DNA from: Limisalsivibrio acetivorans
GTDB lineage: Bacteria > Chrysiogenota > Deferribacteres > Deferribacterales > Geovibrionaceae
Length of the DNA stretch: 64,000 nucleotides
Assembly: GCF_000421105.1 (NCBI RefSeq)
Contig: NZ_ATWF01000001.1
Location: 1,995,407-2,059,406, forward strand
Reading direction: 5' to 3'
A program made the translations under genes and the position numbers. Of this stretch, positions 9,031-19,700 are shown piece after piece (the first letter of the stretch is position 1; each line of letters begins with the position of its first letter). Below the pieces are notes generated by a model. The model had not been told where the DNA came from, ran no database searches, and saw nothing but the letters and a program-made list of their open reading frames with translations.

Positions 9031-9853
9031 TATTCCAAAACTGCCCGTTGGTGACGGTATTGAAGCATTTATCAATTTCACCACAGATCATTTCAGTTTC
9101 ATAACAAGGGCAATATCAGATATTACCGAAACAGGGCTCGATGCGCTCATAGAAGGTATGCTCTTCTTTAACCCCATTGTGCTTATCCTTATTTTTACAG
9201 CGCTCATATATAAGTTCTCCACAAGGCGGATCGCCATATCGTCCTTTGCAGGACTTCTATTCATATGGAACCTCGGGCTATGGGAGGCGACTATATCCAC
9301 CCTTGCCCTAGTGATAATAGCAACGATGGTATCCGTTGCCGTGGGTGTGCCTCTGGGTATCACAGCGGCTCTGTATAAGTCGTTCCACAGGGTTCTCATG
9401 CCCATACTCGACTTCATGCAGACGATGCCCGCCTTCGTATACCTTATTCCGGCGATTCCCTTTTTCGGGCTTGGTCCGGTTTCGGCGATTTTCACGACGG
9501 TTATATTCTCCATGCCCCCTGCTATCAGGCTCACAAGCCTTGGTATCCAGCAGGTTCCCACGGAGCTCATTGAGGCGGCGGATGCCTTCGGCTCCACAAA
9601 AAAACAGAAGCTTTTTAAGCTTCAGCTCCCCATAGCCATGCCTACAATCATGGCGGGTATCAACCAGACGATTATGCTTGCGCTGTCCATGGTTGTTATC
9701 GCAGCGATGATCGGTGCCGGCGGACTCGGTGGAGAGGTATGGAGATCCATCCAGAGGCTATGGATGGGTAGAGGATTCGAGGCTGGTATCGCAGTTGTTA
9801 TCATCGCCATGATCCTTGATAGAGTGACCCAGAAACTTTCAGAGAAAAAGTGA
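9020..9853 (+). CDS. proW: Glycine betaine/proline-type ABC transporter permease
   Basis: 277 residues from the ATG at 9020, chosen because AAGGAGGT lies at 9005-9012. A short amphipathic N-terminus precedes about six to seven membrane segments. The EAA-type cytoplasmic loop is in the region ELIEAADAFGSTKKQKLFKLQLP, the contact site for the ATPase. It sits between the ATPase and binding-protein genes, giving the order V-W-X. It is close in length to OpuAB and shorter than E. coli ProW, which has a longer N-terminus. Confidence 0.92.
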   Translation: MELNIPKLPVGDGIEAFINFTTDHFSFITRAISDITETGLDALIEGMLFFNPIVLILIFTALIYKFSTRRIAISSFAGLLFIWNLGLWEATISTLALVIIATMVSVAVGVPLGITAALYKSFHRVLMPILDFMQTMPAFVYLIPAIPFFGLGPVSAIFTTVIFSMPPAIRLTSLGIQQVPTELIEAADAFGSTKKQKLFKLQLPIAMPTIMAGINQTIMLALSMVVIAAMIGAGGLGGEVWRSIQRLWMGRGFEAGIAVVIIAMILDRVTQKLSEKK

Positions 9854-9875
9854 TTATAAACAGGAGGAAGTAATT

Positions 9876-10736
9876 ATGAAAAGGTTTATCAACTTACTGC
9901 TTGCGGCGATGATCGCCGTAATGATGACAGGAACAGCATTTGCGAAGGACAAGGAAGTAGAGCTTGTTTATGTTGAGTGGGCAAGAGCCGTTGCCATCAC
10001 CCATGTTGCAGGCGAAATCCTTGAGGAAATGATGGGATACGACGTTAAGCTCAACTCAGTGGCAAACGCCGCTATGTGGGCATCTGTGGCTTCCGGTGAT
10101 TCCGATGCACTCCTCTGTGCATGGCTCCCCAATACCCATGCTGATCTCTACGCCAAGTATAAAAATGAGGTTGAGGATCTCGGACCCAACTATGTTAACG
10201 CAAAGCTTGGCCTCGTTGTTCCCTCATACGTGAACATCGACTCCATCGCAGACATGAAGGACAATATTGACAAGTTCGACGGCAAGATTATCGGTATCGA
10301 TCCCGGTGCTGGAATGTCCAAATCAACCGAGAAGGCTATTCAGAATAACACATCCGGTCTTGGTGATTTCGAGTACGTTTCCGGTAGTGACGCCATCATG
10401 GTTGCAACCCTTGCGAATGCAATCAAGCGTGACGAGTGGATAGCAGTACCCGGTTGGCAGCCCCACTGGATGTTCGGCGAGTGGGATCTCAAGATCCTTC
10501 AGGACCCGGACAAGATCTATGGTACATCAGAGACGATCAACACCATCGTTCGTGAAAACCTTAAAGAAGACCAGCCCGAAGCTTACGAATTCTTCAAAAA
10601 CTTCGACTGGAAGCAGATCGACCTAAGCCCTGTTCTCGTAAAGAATAAGGACGGTATGGATCCTGAGGACAGCGCCGAAGAGTTCGTTAAGAACAATATG
10701 GATAAGATCAAGGAGCTTCTTCAGGCTGCTAAGTAA
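9876..10736 (+). CDS. proX: Glycine betaine-type substrate-binding protein
   Basis: 286 residues with a Sec signal peptide ending ...GTAFA (about residue 23), so periplasmic. The Trp-rich ligand cage expected of quaternary-amine binders is visible: VEWARA near the N-terminus, AMWASVASGDSDA, LCAWLPNTH and PGWQPHWMF. It belongs to the OpuAC/ProX group. AGGAGG lies before the ATG, 22 bases after the permease. It is the last gene of the operon and is followed by a UUCG-loop hairpin. Confidence 0.92.
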   Translation: MKRFINLLLAAMIAVMMTGTAFAKDKEVELVYVEWARAVAITHVAGEILEEMMGYDVKLNSVANAAMWASVASGDSDALLCAWLPNTHADLYAKYKNEVEDLGPNYVNAKLGLVVPSYVNIDSIADMKDNIDKFDGKIIGIDPGAGMSKSTEKAIQNNTSGLGDFEYVSGSDAIMVATLANAIKRDEWIAVPGWQPHWMFGEWDLKILQDPDKIYGTSETINTIVRENLKEDQPEAYEFFKNFDWKQIDLSPVLVKNKDGMDPEDSAEEFVKNNMDKIKELLQAAK

Positions 10737-10772
10737 CAGCGGGTCTGAGAAACTCAGGTAAAGTTTATAAGG

Positions 10773-10794
10773 AAGGGAGCCTTCGGGCTCCCTT
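10773..10794 (+). terminator. Hairpin ending the betaine transporter operon
   Basis: AAGGGAGCC / GGCTCCCTT stem of nine base pairs around a TTCG tetraloop (10782-10785), 37 bases after the proX stop. The following bases are AATAATTG, so the U-tract is poor, and some read-through into the repeat zone is plausible. Confidence 0.7.
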
Positions 10795-10803
10795 AATAAT
10801 TGT

Positions 10804-11126
10804 GGGAAATTCATCATCCTGAGAATTTCCCTGCCGCTACGCTTGGCAAAGCCTTCGCTCCGCTTACTTCCGGCTACGTGAATTGAGCAGAGCCCAATTC
10901 AGCTACGCCTTCAGGGCTTCCATCCATGGAAGCCTGTTGTGTATCAACCTCAAACGTATGATTAGTATAAGCTTTCATGGATGAAAGTTCGCTTGCGTAA
11001 GTGAGAAGGAAGCTTCTTTCTTCAAACGGCAGAATAATTTCCATAGATGGTAAATTATTCAGATAGATAAAGGAGTTTTTGAGGGGTTGTTAAGGGGAAC
11101 TTTGTTCCCTAAAAAGTTCCCCTTAA
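10804..11126 (+). repeat. Mosaic hairpin repeat, copy A1
   Basis: Non-coding array of imperfect palindromes shared with copies at 11575, 52435 (inverted) and 63061. Modules in order: GGGAAATTC/GAATTTCCC (10804-10831); TGAATTG/CAATTCA (10879-10901); GGCTTCCA-TCCA-TGGAAGCC (10915-10934); CTTTCA-TGGA-TGAAAG (10972-10987); AATAATTT-CCA-TAGA-TGG-T-AAATTATT (11033-11059); and a 12-bp stem 11090-11101/11115-11126 that competes with an inner stem GGGAAC/GTTCCC (11095-11109). Linkers such as CTTCCGGCTACG and CAAACGTATGATTAG also recur in other copies. No protein-coding pattern is seen. Confidence 0.85.
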
Positions 11127-11574
11127 GTCTTTTCTATAAACAGTCAAATGCGAAATAAGTTATTTATTTGTTTTGCGCTTATGCGCCACATACTTTTTAG
11201 AAAAGTATGCAAAACTATTCCCTCAGAGTTTTCCAGCCCCCATAGTTACTCATTTATATTCATAAATTCGTAAGAGATGGCGGTTCCCTCATTTCGCTCT
11301 TTTTCCACCTGAAGTTTTGCTGATGCTGAGGAGTGTAGACGCATCTCATACATTCCAGAATTCAATATTTAGGACTACCTCATCTGTCACGTGCGGCCAA
11401 AACTTCCGAGCGGTTCCAAAAGAGCTCATTCGGCTGTAAAACATTCGGGGAAGATTAAGAGGGTTATTAGCTAAAAAGAATATTGGCTACTAGTCACCTG
11501 TTTAACGAAATACCTTTTTACGTCTCACGTTGTTTTCTCTTGGGTGTAAACGGTATAGCCAGCTATTAAACCTA
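11127..11574. other. Gene-free stretch between repeat copies
   Basis: No credible gene. It holds a small hairpin CATACTTTT-TAG-AAAAGTATG (11189-11209) and mixed A/T-rich sequence with no recognisable domain in any frame. It is probably decayed or filler sequence between two copies of the mosaic repeat. Confidence 0.5.
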
Positions 11575-11800
11575 TGGAATTTTCCATCCATATAATCTGG
11601 GAAATTCATCATCCTGAGAATTTCCCTGCCGCTTCGCTTGGCAAAGCCTTCGCTCCGCTTACTTACGGCTACATAAATTGAATACAATTCAATTTAGTTT
11701 CACCTACATGGCTTCCATCCATGGAAGCCTGTTGTGTATCAACCTCGCTTGCGTAAGTGAGAATGAAGTTATTTTCATTGAATGGCGGAATAATTTCTGA
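11575..11800 (+). repeat. Mosaic hairpin repeat, copy A2 (shorter)
   Basis: Second copy about 790 bp after A1. It begins with a half-palindrome at 11575-11597, then GGGAAATTC/GAATTTCCC (11599-11626). The AATTG module is changed to AAATTGAAT-ACA-ATTCAATTT (11675-11695), still a nine-bp stem. GGCTTCCA-TCCA-TGGAAGCC follows at 11710-11729, then the CGCTTGCGTAAGTGAGAA linker. The terminal GGGGAA module of A1 is missing. Confidence 0.8.
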
Positions 11801-11986
11801 GGACTGTAACTTATTCAAAGAATGGAGAAAGTATCCTGCTTTATATTTACAAACATTCCTGTTCTTAACAAATCATCTAATATTTCTCCTTAGTTTTATG
11901 AATTGCAGTTCTTTGCGTTCGGGGTATAATTTTTGGAATTCGACTAATTTAATTTACTTAAAGGCGAGCATGGGTTAGCATAATTT

Positions 11987-13042
11987 ATGGATATTGCAAA
12001 ATTTGATATTACCCTGAAAAATCTACTTATTGTTGCTGCTGTTGCGGTTGTTATGATACTTCTGTATCGTTTGCAGAGCCTTGTAACTACCTTTGCGATA
12101 TCTTTTTTCCTTAGTTATCTTTTTGACCCGGTTGTGGACTGGTTTGAGGAACGAAAGATAAACCGTGGGCTTACGATAATATTTCTTTACGTTATTGCTG
12201 CGTTCATTCTTATTCTGTTTATGAGTTATCTTCTTCCTTTGCTCTATAATGAAGCTGTATTTTTCATGCGTGATTTTCCTGGGTATTTGAGAAAGCTTTT
12301 CGATCTTTCGGAAGGTCTTGCTGAAAAGATGAACTACGAGATCTCCATGGATGGTATCAGGGATTTTGTTGTGCCAAAGCTTGGTGGGATCTCACAGGGT
12401 GCGTTAAAGACATTCAACAGCGTAATCGCTTCCATGAACAGCCTTGTGGGTCTTGTACTGAATCTTGCTCTTATCCCTATCCTCACGTTCTATTTCCTGA
12501 AGGACTTCGACATAATCCGTGACAAGATGTTCGACAGCTTCACAAAGCATGGCTGGAGAGACTTTCCCGACTATTTTATGAAGTTCAACTCTCTTTTGAG
12601 CCGCTATTTCAGAGGACAGGTTATAGTGGCGGCAATACTTGGAGTTCTTTATACGATAACCCTTGTGGCCGCAGGTGTTAAGCCTGCATTACTCCTTGGC
12701 ATCATCTCCGGTGTGCTGAGTATAGTTCCTTATCTAGGCTTTATTATTGGCTTTGGGGCTGCGCTTATCCTGTCCGTTGCGCAATATGGCGACCTCCTGC
12801 ATCCCGCCATAGTAATCATAGGCTTCACCATTGCCCAGTCCCTTGAGGGTAATATCATAACCCCTAAGATTGTCGGCGGAACGCTGAACCTGCATCCCAC
12901 GGCCGTTATTTTTGCTCTTATGGCAGGTGGCTCGCTTATGGGGATCGGCGGAATGATTATTGCACTCCCCATTGCTGCGTTTCTTAAGATTCTTGTGTCC
13001 GAGTACCTTAACAAAAAGTCTGAGATAATCGAGCAGGAATAA
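11987..13042 (+). CDS. AI-2E family transporter (PerM-like)
   Basis: 351-residue inner-membrane protein with about seven to eight transmembrane segments and the long central soluble region (about residues 85-155) typical of the AI-2E/PerM family. The C-terminal LNLHPTAVIFALMAGGSLMGIGG region is the most conserved part. Family members have been linked to autoinducer export or cation/proton exchange, so the substrate here is unknown. The gene stands alone after the repeat zone. No strong ribosome site is visible at the ATG. Confidence 0.85.
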   Translation: MDIAKFDITLKNLLIVAAVAVVMILLYRLQSLVTTFAISFFLSYLFDPVVDWFEERKINRGLTIIFLYVIAAFILILFMSYLLPLLYNEAVFFMRDFPGYLRKLFDLSEGLAEKMNYEISMDGIRDFVVPKLGGISQGALKTFNSVIASMNSLVGLVLNLALIPILTFYFLKDFDIIRDKMFDSFTKHGWRDFPDYFMKFNSLLSRYFRGQVIVAAILGVLYTITLVAAGVKPALLLGIISGVLSIVPYLGFIIGFGAALILSVAQYGDLLHPAIVIIGFTIAQSLEGNIITPKIVGGTLNLHPTAVIFALMAGGSLMGIGGMIIALPIAAFLKILVSEYLNKKSEIIEQE

Positions 13043-13044
13043 AG

Positions 13045-13068
13045 AAGGCCGGACCCTCTCCGGCCTTT
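13045..13068. terminator. Bidirectional terminator hairpin
   Basis: AAGGCCGGA / TCCGGCCTT stem of nine base pairs with a five-base loop, three bases after the AI-2E stop and 15 bases before the end of the convergent membrane-protein gene. Short T-runs flank it. Confidence 0.75.
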
Positions 13069-13082
13069 CATAGAGTTATGCT

Positions 13083-14303
13083 TTACTGAGTGTAGCCTAA
13101 TTTACCAGCTTTATTGAGTCCACCCTGATCGGAGATCAGCTTTCTGTTCAGCCTGAAAACGATCATGGCTGTCTTTATCTGGATAAAGGTCAGCGGTGCA
13201 ATGATAAGGAAGTATGGGATGCTGAATCTGTCGACGATTCCGTTCTGGTAAAGTCCATAGTAGATAAAGAACATTCCGAAGACAACAATCGCCACACCCG
13301 GGCATACAAGGGCAAAGGCACCGGGGCTCTTTTCCGAGCCGTACACGTAATCCCTGAAGTACCCTATCCTCTTCATTACTGAATAGCCGACTATACCGAA
13401 TACGATCTGTAAAGAGATGAGGCTTGAGGATGCGACATAGAGGAATACAGGATTAAGCGGTACGTCATAGTTATGATGCAGAGCCATAGTAAGCCTGACC
13501 ATGGTTATCCCCATGAGAGTAATGATCGGTATCGCTATCCAAAGGCTCGGTGATGCCTCTTTGGATATCCCGTAGCGAAAAATTGAGTACATACCCAGCG
13601 TCATTTTAACGATTGCAAGGGAGATGGCAAGGACAAGGAAAAACACAGAGAAGAACATCCCTATGGCTGATGTCAGCTTGATATGGCTCATTGCCGCAGG
13701 TGCTGCAAGACCCACAGCAACCATGGAAAATGCGAAAACACCGAGCATCTGTGAGAGGCTATTGTTCTTTTCAAAACTGTAATTCCCTTTCATGATTGTT
13801 CTGCCAAAATAACCAACAAAGATCCTAAGGGCGTATCCGCCGATTATGAGGAATGCAGCAATCGCACCGGGGAACATGAATTCAACTATGGTCCATAGCC
13901 TGGGTACAAAGACTGCACCAAGAACGAAGGATACGTTTACTGTCATGGCGTAGGTCAGCGGTTCTGCCATAAGAACCACGCCGCTATCTGATTCTCGAAG
14001 TTTATTGTAATCTTCGGTTCTTCTGAAGGCAGAGTATTCCTTGATGTTCCATACAAGGAGCCTGAAATGCAGATATGCAAAAACTAGTATCAAGGCAAGC
14101 ACAAGCAGCACCAGGGCGGATATTGCAATGTTGCCGCCTGTAAGCACTGGATAGATAAAATCAAAAGTCGCAAGCGGCGTATTCGGGTGGTCTACCATGA
14201 ACATCAGGTAGATGAAGAATGAAACAGCCATGCCTCCGCTGCCGAGTGATGCGAGGAAATACATGGGAGTATAGCTTTCACCCAGTCCTTTCTTTAGCGC
14301 CAT
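13083..14303 (-). CDS. Polytopic inner-membrane protein, possibly TsoY-like
   Basis: 406 residues from the ATG at 14303, chosen because GGAGGG lies seven bases upstream (14311-14316); the longer frame to 14366 has no such site. About ten hydrophobic segments are visible. It begins GESYTPMYFLASLGSGGMAVSFF. It resembles membrane proteins annotated as TsoY (a family containing selenoproteins) or SLAC1/TDT-type transporters; neither is certain. There is no in-frame TGA, and one Cys lies in ALVCPGVAI. It is a single gene, downstream of and parallel to leuCD. Confidence 0.7.
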   Translation of the reverse strand: MALKKGLGESYTPMYFLASLGSGGMAVSFFIYLMFMVDHPNTPLATFDFIYPVLTGGNIAISALVLLVLALILVFAYLHFRLLVWNIKEYSAFRRTEDYNKLRESDSGVVLMAEPLTYAMTVNVSFVLGAVFVPRLWTIVEFMFPGAIAAFLIIGGYALRIFVGYFGRTIMKGNYSFEKNNSLSQMLGVFAFSMVAVGLAAPAAMSHIKLTSAIGMFFSVFFLVLAISLAIVKMTLGMYSIFRYGISKEASPSLWIAIPIITLMGITMVRLTMALHHNYDVPLNPVFLYVASSSLISLQIVFGIVGYSVMKRIGYFRDYVYGSEKSPGAFALVCPGVAIVVFGMFFIYYGLYQNGIVDRFSIPYFLIIAPLTFIQIKTAMIVFRLNRKLISDQGGLNKAGKLGYTQ

Positions 14304-14531
14304 ATTGTTACCCTCCAAGAAATATTGATTCCTGAGTGAATATAATGGAGTGGGGGTATTTGTCAATGCAAATATATAAATATTCGCATAATACAGAATG
14401 TGTTTTCGGGACTGAGGCTTATTTTTGATGTTGGTGTTCTAATTAGGACGCAATGTTGCGTATAAAGAGCCCTCTGGATTTCAGTGAAGGTATTTTTTGT
14501 ATATCCAGAACAGTATAAGACATTAACCGCA

Positions 14532-14563
14532 ACAGCCCCCGGGAGTGCAGTCCCAGAGGCTGT
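14532..14563 (-). terminator. Long hairpin after leuD
   Basis: A 13-bp stem, counting two G-T pairs, between 14532-14544 and 14551-14563 with a six-base loop. It lies about 28 bases beyond the leuD stop on the minus strand. It lacks a strong U-tract, so it may stabilise the mRNA 3' end rather than terminate. Confidence 0.5.
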
Positions 14564-14590
14564 CACGGTAATGACAGGAGCAATGTTTAT

Positions 14591-15190
14591 CTACTGAAAG
14601 TCATAAGGGAGAGAGTTTTCAAGCTCTGCTACCTGATCCTTTCCCTGCAGGAGCATCCCGAGGGAGTCGTAGGTGGCATCAAGGAAAGCACTTCTTGCGC
14701 CTTCTCTCATCTCTATGTTGTATTCCTTTCCGTTTGCAGTGAGTGTTCTCTTTTCAACATCCACAACAAACTCGGTGTCCGGCTTTTCCTGGACGAGCTG
14801 CATAAGCTCTGCGATCTCATCCTTGGGCATCTTTGCGCAGACAATGCCGAGGGTCGTGCTGTTGCCGTAGAATATCTCAGCAAAGCTTTCCGCAACAACA
14901 ACATCGAAGCCCGCCCTTTTTATGGACTGGGGTGCATGCTCACGTGAGGAACCGCAGCCGAAGTTGTTTCCGGAGAGAATAATCTTGGCACCCTTGTACT
15001 TATCTTCATCTATCGTATGCCCTTTGGGGTTCCCTTCGCCGTCGTATCTTTCGTCATAGAATAGCGCTTCGCCGAGACCGTCGAAGGTGACACACTTGAG
15101 ATAGCGAGCGGGAATAATCCTGTCCGTATCGATATCATCGCCGGGAACCGGTACTGCTTGCCCCTTTATAACCTTAATAGGATCTATCAT
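14591..15190 (-). CDS. leuD: 3-isopropylmalate dehydratase small subunit
   Basis: 199 residues. It forms the swivel domain of the isomerase that converts 2- to 3-isopropylmalate in leucine synthesis. Conserved parts are [15 protein letters not shown] near the N-terminus and [12 protein letters not shown], the substrate-binding loop. It overlaps leuC by four bases (ATGA). The length is that of the bacterial LeuD type, a little longer at the C-terminus. Confidence 0.95.
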   Translation of the reverse strand: MIDPIKVIKGQAVPVPGDDIDTDRIIPARYLKCVTFDGLGEALFYDERYDGEGNPKGHTIDEDKYKGAKIILSGNNFGCGSSREHAPQSIKRAGFDVVVAESFAEIFYGNSTTLGIVCAKMPKDEIAELMQLVQEKPDTEFVVDVEKRTLTANGKEYNIEMREGARSAFLDATYDSLGMLLQGKDQVAELENSLPYDFQ

Positions 15191-16581
15191 TCTGCACCTC
15201 CGAAAACCTTTCTAGCATCGGCAACTTCACCTTTAACAGCGGCTGCTGCTACCATAACAGGGCTCATAAGGAGCGTTCTGCCTGTGGAGGAGCCCTGTCT
15301 GCCTTTGAAGTTCCTGTTTGATGTGGATGCGCTGATCTCTCTGCCGACGAGCTTGTCGGGGTTCATTGCGAGGCACATTGAGCATCCTGGCTCACGCCAC
15401 TCGAAGCCAGCCTCGATGAATATCTTATCGAGCCCCTCTTTCTCTGCCTGCTCCTTAACAATCTGGGAGCCGGGAACTGCGAGTGCCTTAACATTTGAGG
15501 CAACCTTGCGCCCCTTGAGGTATTCAGCTGCAGCACGGAAGTCTTCGATACGGCCGTTTGTACAGCTTCCTATGAAGCATACATCAACCTTAGTGCCTTC
15601 GATGGGTCTGCCCGCCTGAAAGTCCATATACTCAAGGGCTTCCTTCATGGAGAGGGTTTCGGGTTCGGGGATGTTCTCTGTGACGCCTGCACCCTGTTCG
15701 GGGTTGATACCCCATGTAACCATAGGCTCTATCTCTGATGCGTCGAAGCTCACAACATCGTCGTACTCTGCATCCGCATCTGAAGCGATGCTCTTCCAGT
15801 ACTCCTTGCGCTTCTCAAACTCTTCACCCTGCGGAACGAAAGGTCTTCCCTTGAGGTATTCAAAGGTCTTCTCATCGGGGTTTACGTATCCGGCCCTTGC
15901 ACCCCCTTCTATGGCCATGTTGCAGAGTGTCATCCTTCCTTCCATACTGAGGGACTCAATAGCCTCACCGCAGAATTCGTATGCGTAGCCAAGACCGCCG
16001 TTAACACCGAGTTTGCGGATTACATGGAGGATAATATCCTTTGCAGTGACCATGGGGCCGAGCTTACCGTTCACCTCTACTTTGCGTACTTTGAAGGGTG
16101 AGATCGACATTGTTTGTGTCGCAAGAACATCCCGTACCTGGCTTGTGCCGATACCGAAGGAGATAGCTCCGAAGGCGCCGTGGGTTGCGGTGTGGGAGTC
16201 TCCGCAGGCAACGGTCATGCCGGGCTGGGTCAGCCCCTGCTCGGGGCCTACAATATGAACAACACCCTGACCTCCGGAATCGGGTGAGAAGAACTTGATT
16301 CCGAAATCGCTGGTGTTCTTCTCAAGCGCCTGCATCATCTCCTCTGCGAGGGGATCCTCGAAGGGTCTTGAGCGGTTGTCTGTGGGGATTATGTGATCGC
16401 AGGTTGCGAAGGTTCGCTCTGGGTGAGCAACCTTAAGGTCGAGCTCTCTGAGCATTGCAAAGGCCTGCGGACTTGTTACTTCATGGATCAGGTGAAGCCC
16501 TATGAAAAGCTGAACCTGACCGCCGGGAAGGTCACGCACTTTATGGCGTTCCCATACTTTCTGGAATAGGTTTTTACCCAT
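15187..16581 (-). CDS. leuC: 3-isopropylmalate dehydratase large subunit
   Basis: 464 residues from the ATG at 16581, six bases after CAGGAG; the frame continues upstream to 16635 without a ribosome site. The [4Fe-4S] ligands are visible in FIGSCTNGR and in [11 protein letters not shown], the latter typical of bacterial LeuC rather than aconitase. It operates with the overlapping leuD. The upstream neighbour on the same strand is the PAS/GGDEF gene, about 145 bp away. No leader peptide rich in leucine codons was found. Confidence 0.96.
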   Translation of the reverse strand: MGKNLFQKVWERHKVRDLPGGQVQLFIGLHLIHEVTSPQAFAMLRELDLKVAHPERTFATCDHIIPTDNRSRPFEDPLAEEMMQALEKNTSDFGIKFFSPDSGGQGVVHIVGPEQGLTQPGMTVACGDSHTATHGAFGAISFGIGTSQVRDVLATQTMSISPFKVRKVEVNGKLGPMVTAKDIILHVIRKLGVNGGLGYAYEFCGEAIESLSMEGRMTLCNMAIEGGARAGYVNPDEKTFEYLKGRPFVPQGEEFEKRKEYWKSIASDADAEYDDVVSFDASEIEPMVTWGINPEQGAGVTENIPEPETLSMKEALEYMDFQAGRPIEGTKVDVCFIGSCTNGRIEDFRAAAEYLKGRKVASNVKALAVPGSQIVKEQAEKEGLDKIFIEAGFEWREPGCSMCLAMNPDKLVGREISASTSNRNFKGRQGSSTGRTLLMSPVMVAAAAVKGEVADARKVFGGAE

Positions 16582-16727
16582 AAAACACTCCTGTTTTGAA
16601 AAAAGGATCGGGTGCTGACTATTGTGCACCATCATGGAAACACTACAATATATAACGGGAGTTGTAAACAGGAAAGTTTAATCAGCCTGAAATTAGTTTA
16701 GTAAGCCGGAAACAGGGAGGGCGTGTT

Positions 16728-19700
16728 TTATTTTACTTCGGATGGGGGTACTGGTATCGCCTCTGTACGGTTTCGTCCGCTCCGCTTTGCCTTATAAAGC
16801 GCTTCATCGGCGTATTTCATCATGATGTTCTCTGTGGAGCCTTCTATGTATTGGGTTGCACCGAAGCTGCAGGTGATTGTGCCCGCCTCGCCGAAATCCT
16901 CTTCTGCAATTACAAGACGAAGCTTCTCGGCGAGTTCTTTCGCGCCGTTTATATCTGTTTCGGGACAGATGATAAGGAACTCTTCGCCACCCCAGCGACC
17001 TACAGTATCTGCGGAACGTATATTGTTCAGCAGGAGTTCGGCTGTTCTTTTGAGAACCTCATCCCCCGTTTGGTGCCCGTAGGTGTCGTTTACATTCTTG
17101 AACTTGTCTATATCGAGAATGATGATGGAGAAGATGGTTCCATAGCGCTCACTTCGCACAATCTCGTTTCTGAAAACCTCATCCAGTCGGATACGGTTGT
17201 AGATCCTTGTGAGCCTATCCGTTACGGAGAGAACCTCGATCTTCTTTTTATCTGTTATATCCTGACTGATGGCGGTGAATCCGTTGATCTGTTCATTACG
17301 GTCAAAGGTGGGTGATATACTCGTTTTTACCCAGTATTCAGAGCCGTTCTTGCACATCTGCTTTAGCTCGCCGTGCCATACTTTTCCACCTTTAAGGGTT
17401 GCCCAGATTTTGGAATAGCTCTCCTCGTCCATATCGGGATGTTTGAGTACTCTGTGGTGTTTGCCGATAAGCTCCTTACGGTCGTAGCCGGAGATCCTGC
17501 AGAGTGCGTTGCTTACATAATCAAGGACCCCTTCGGAGCTGGTTCGGAAGGTGATGACGTATTCATCAACGATCTCTGTGTACTCCATAAGGCGGCTGTT
17601 AAGGTCGCTCAGCTCGTTCTGGGCATTACGCAGTTCTGTGACATCCTGTATAGTTCCTATCATGGAGACAGGTTCATTATCTTCACCGTAAACGAGCTCG
17701 CCACGCCCTTCGACGATGCGTATGGTTCCGTCACGTCTGACGATGCGGTGATCTATGCTGTATCTGCGTCTTTCCTTAACAGAGGCCTCCGCCTCTTCTT
17801 TAACCGCCCTCCTGTCCTCGGGGTGGATGAAGCTCATCATCACATCGAATCCCGGCTCAACCTCCCTTATCTCAATGTCCAGAATACGGTAGTTTTCATC
17901 ACTCCATGTCACAGCGCCTGTTTCGAAGTCCCATGTCCAGCTGCCAATTCGGGCGATGCGCTGGGCTTCGTCCATGTTCTTCTTGGCTACCTCCATCTCG
18001 AAAACACTGTTGATGAGTGTTCTCTGGAGGTCTTTTGTCTGGGTTATATCCATGATAGTGCCTATGATGCCGGCGACTTCTCCGCTTGCATCCCTATAGG
18101 CCTCTTTGTAGAAGATGACGCTCACATCCTCTTCACAGTGGATGGGGTTAATATTTGACTCATATATCTGCAGTTCGCCAGGGTTTTCAAGGGCATCCTC
18201 ATCCCTGCTGTGCACAAGTTCTGCCTGTTCGGGGGGTACTATATCGTATGCGTTCTTCCCTATTATGTCCTCTTTAGGTATTCCTGAGAATTCTGCGAAA
18301 CGGTCATTGCAACCTATGTAGTTGAGCTCGGTATCTTTGTAATATACGGGTACGGGGAGGTTTTCCAGAAGGGTCTGTAAAAACCTTCTCTGGCTCTCCA
18401 ACTCTAGCTCAAGGGTTTTTTTGTCTGTTATATCTGTATGGAAGCCTACGGCTCTATAAGGTCGACCATTTTCATCAAAGAACGCTTTTCCCCTGTCCAG
18501 TATCCACCTGTATGAACCGTCCTTTGCCATGACCCGGTGTTCGGTTTCATAGAAGTCTATCTCACCCTCGAGCATCCGGCGGACCTCGCTCATCACATGG
18601 TCTATATCCTCGGGATGGATCAGGTTTGCCCAAGAGTCTACATGATGGGGGATGTCCTCATCGTTATAACCGAGCATCTCCTTCCATCTGGGAGAGAAAT
18701 AGACCTCGCCGTTTTTCACGTTCCAGTCCCAGATGCCGTCATTGGAGCCCTCTGCGGCGAGTTTATAACGTTCCCTTATCTCATTCAGTTCAATATTATT
18801 ATTAATGAATTCAGATATGTTCTTAAGATATCCGAGGAAATGGGTTACAACTCCTCTGCTGTTTTTGATTAGCTTTGTACTGTCATGTACCCATATATAA
18901 TTACCTTCGGGGCACAATACTCTGTATGGTTCATGGTTAAAGAAGGCGAGGTTATCACGCAGTGCTTCGCCGACCTCATCGGTTACACGATCAATATCAT
19001 CGGGATGGATAACATCTCCATATCTTATTTCATTTCTGAGGAATGAATCCCTCGAATAGCCGAAGATCCTCCTGATGTTTTCCGTAGCGTATTCCACATC
19101 CCAGTATTCGTTGTTCTTCCATTTAATGATTACCGTGTCACCTTCGTTGAAGAGCTCGTAAAGGTTGTCCAGATCCTGTTTTGATCTGTTAAGCTTTCTG
19201 AGGAAGTACGCGAAACCGTAGTTCATCATGAAAAGTACTGTAAAGCATACTCCCAGCCCGCCCACGAACATAAGGATCAGTACAACGGATGACCAGTTAA
19301 ACATCGGTGTAGCATCACGCACTGCATGGAGTTCGCCTATTTTTCTCCCCTTGTAGTCCGTTATGTCGGTGACTTCGGCGTGGATGAACTTGCCAGTGGT
19401 GTTGTCCAAAAAGTATCCATCATCGGCAGAAGCATCTGCTGCGCTAATCCCGAGGTTATTGTCCGGTGAAAAAATAAGCTTGTTGTTATGGATAATTCCC
19501 CGCTCCAGGCCGGGAAAGGACGCACTCTCTATGCCGCTGAGAACAGCTACAGGGGTGGTCTCGGGCATTATTTCACGTAAAATGTCAAAGAAATAGCAAA
19601 GCTTGATGCCGAATTCCACACTCCCCGCGTGCTCCCCGTCATTTGTGAATACGGGCTTTGAAACACGGTAGTAGAATCCGTATTTCCCCAGCTCAAAGCC

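Noticed and set aside
11502-11687. 61-codon minus-strand frame in repeat copy A2
   Set aside because: It is a translation of the hairpin repeat itself; the frame is not kept in the other copies.
10804-11800. Insertion sequence
   Set aside because: No transposase frame or terminal inverted repeats bounding a coding region; the palindromes are internal and modular.
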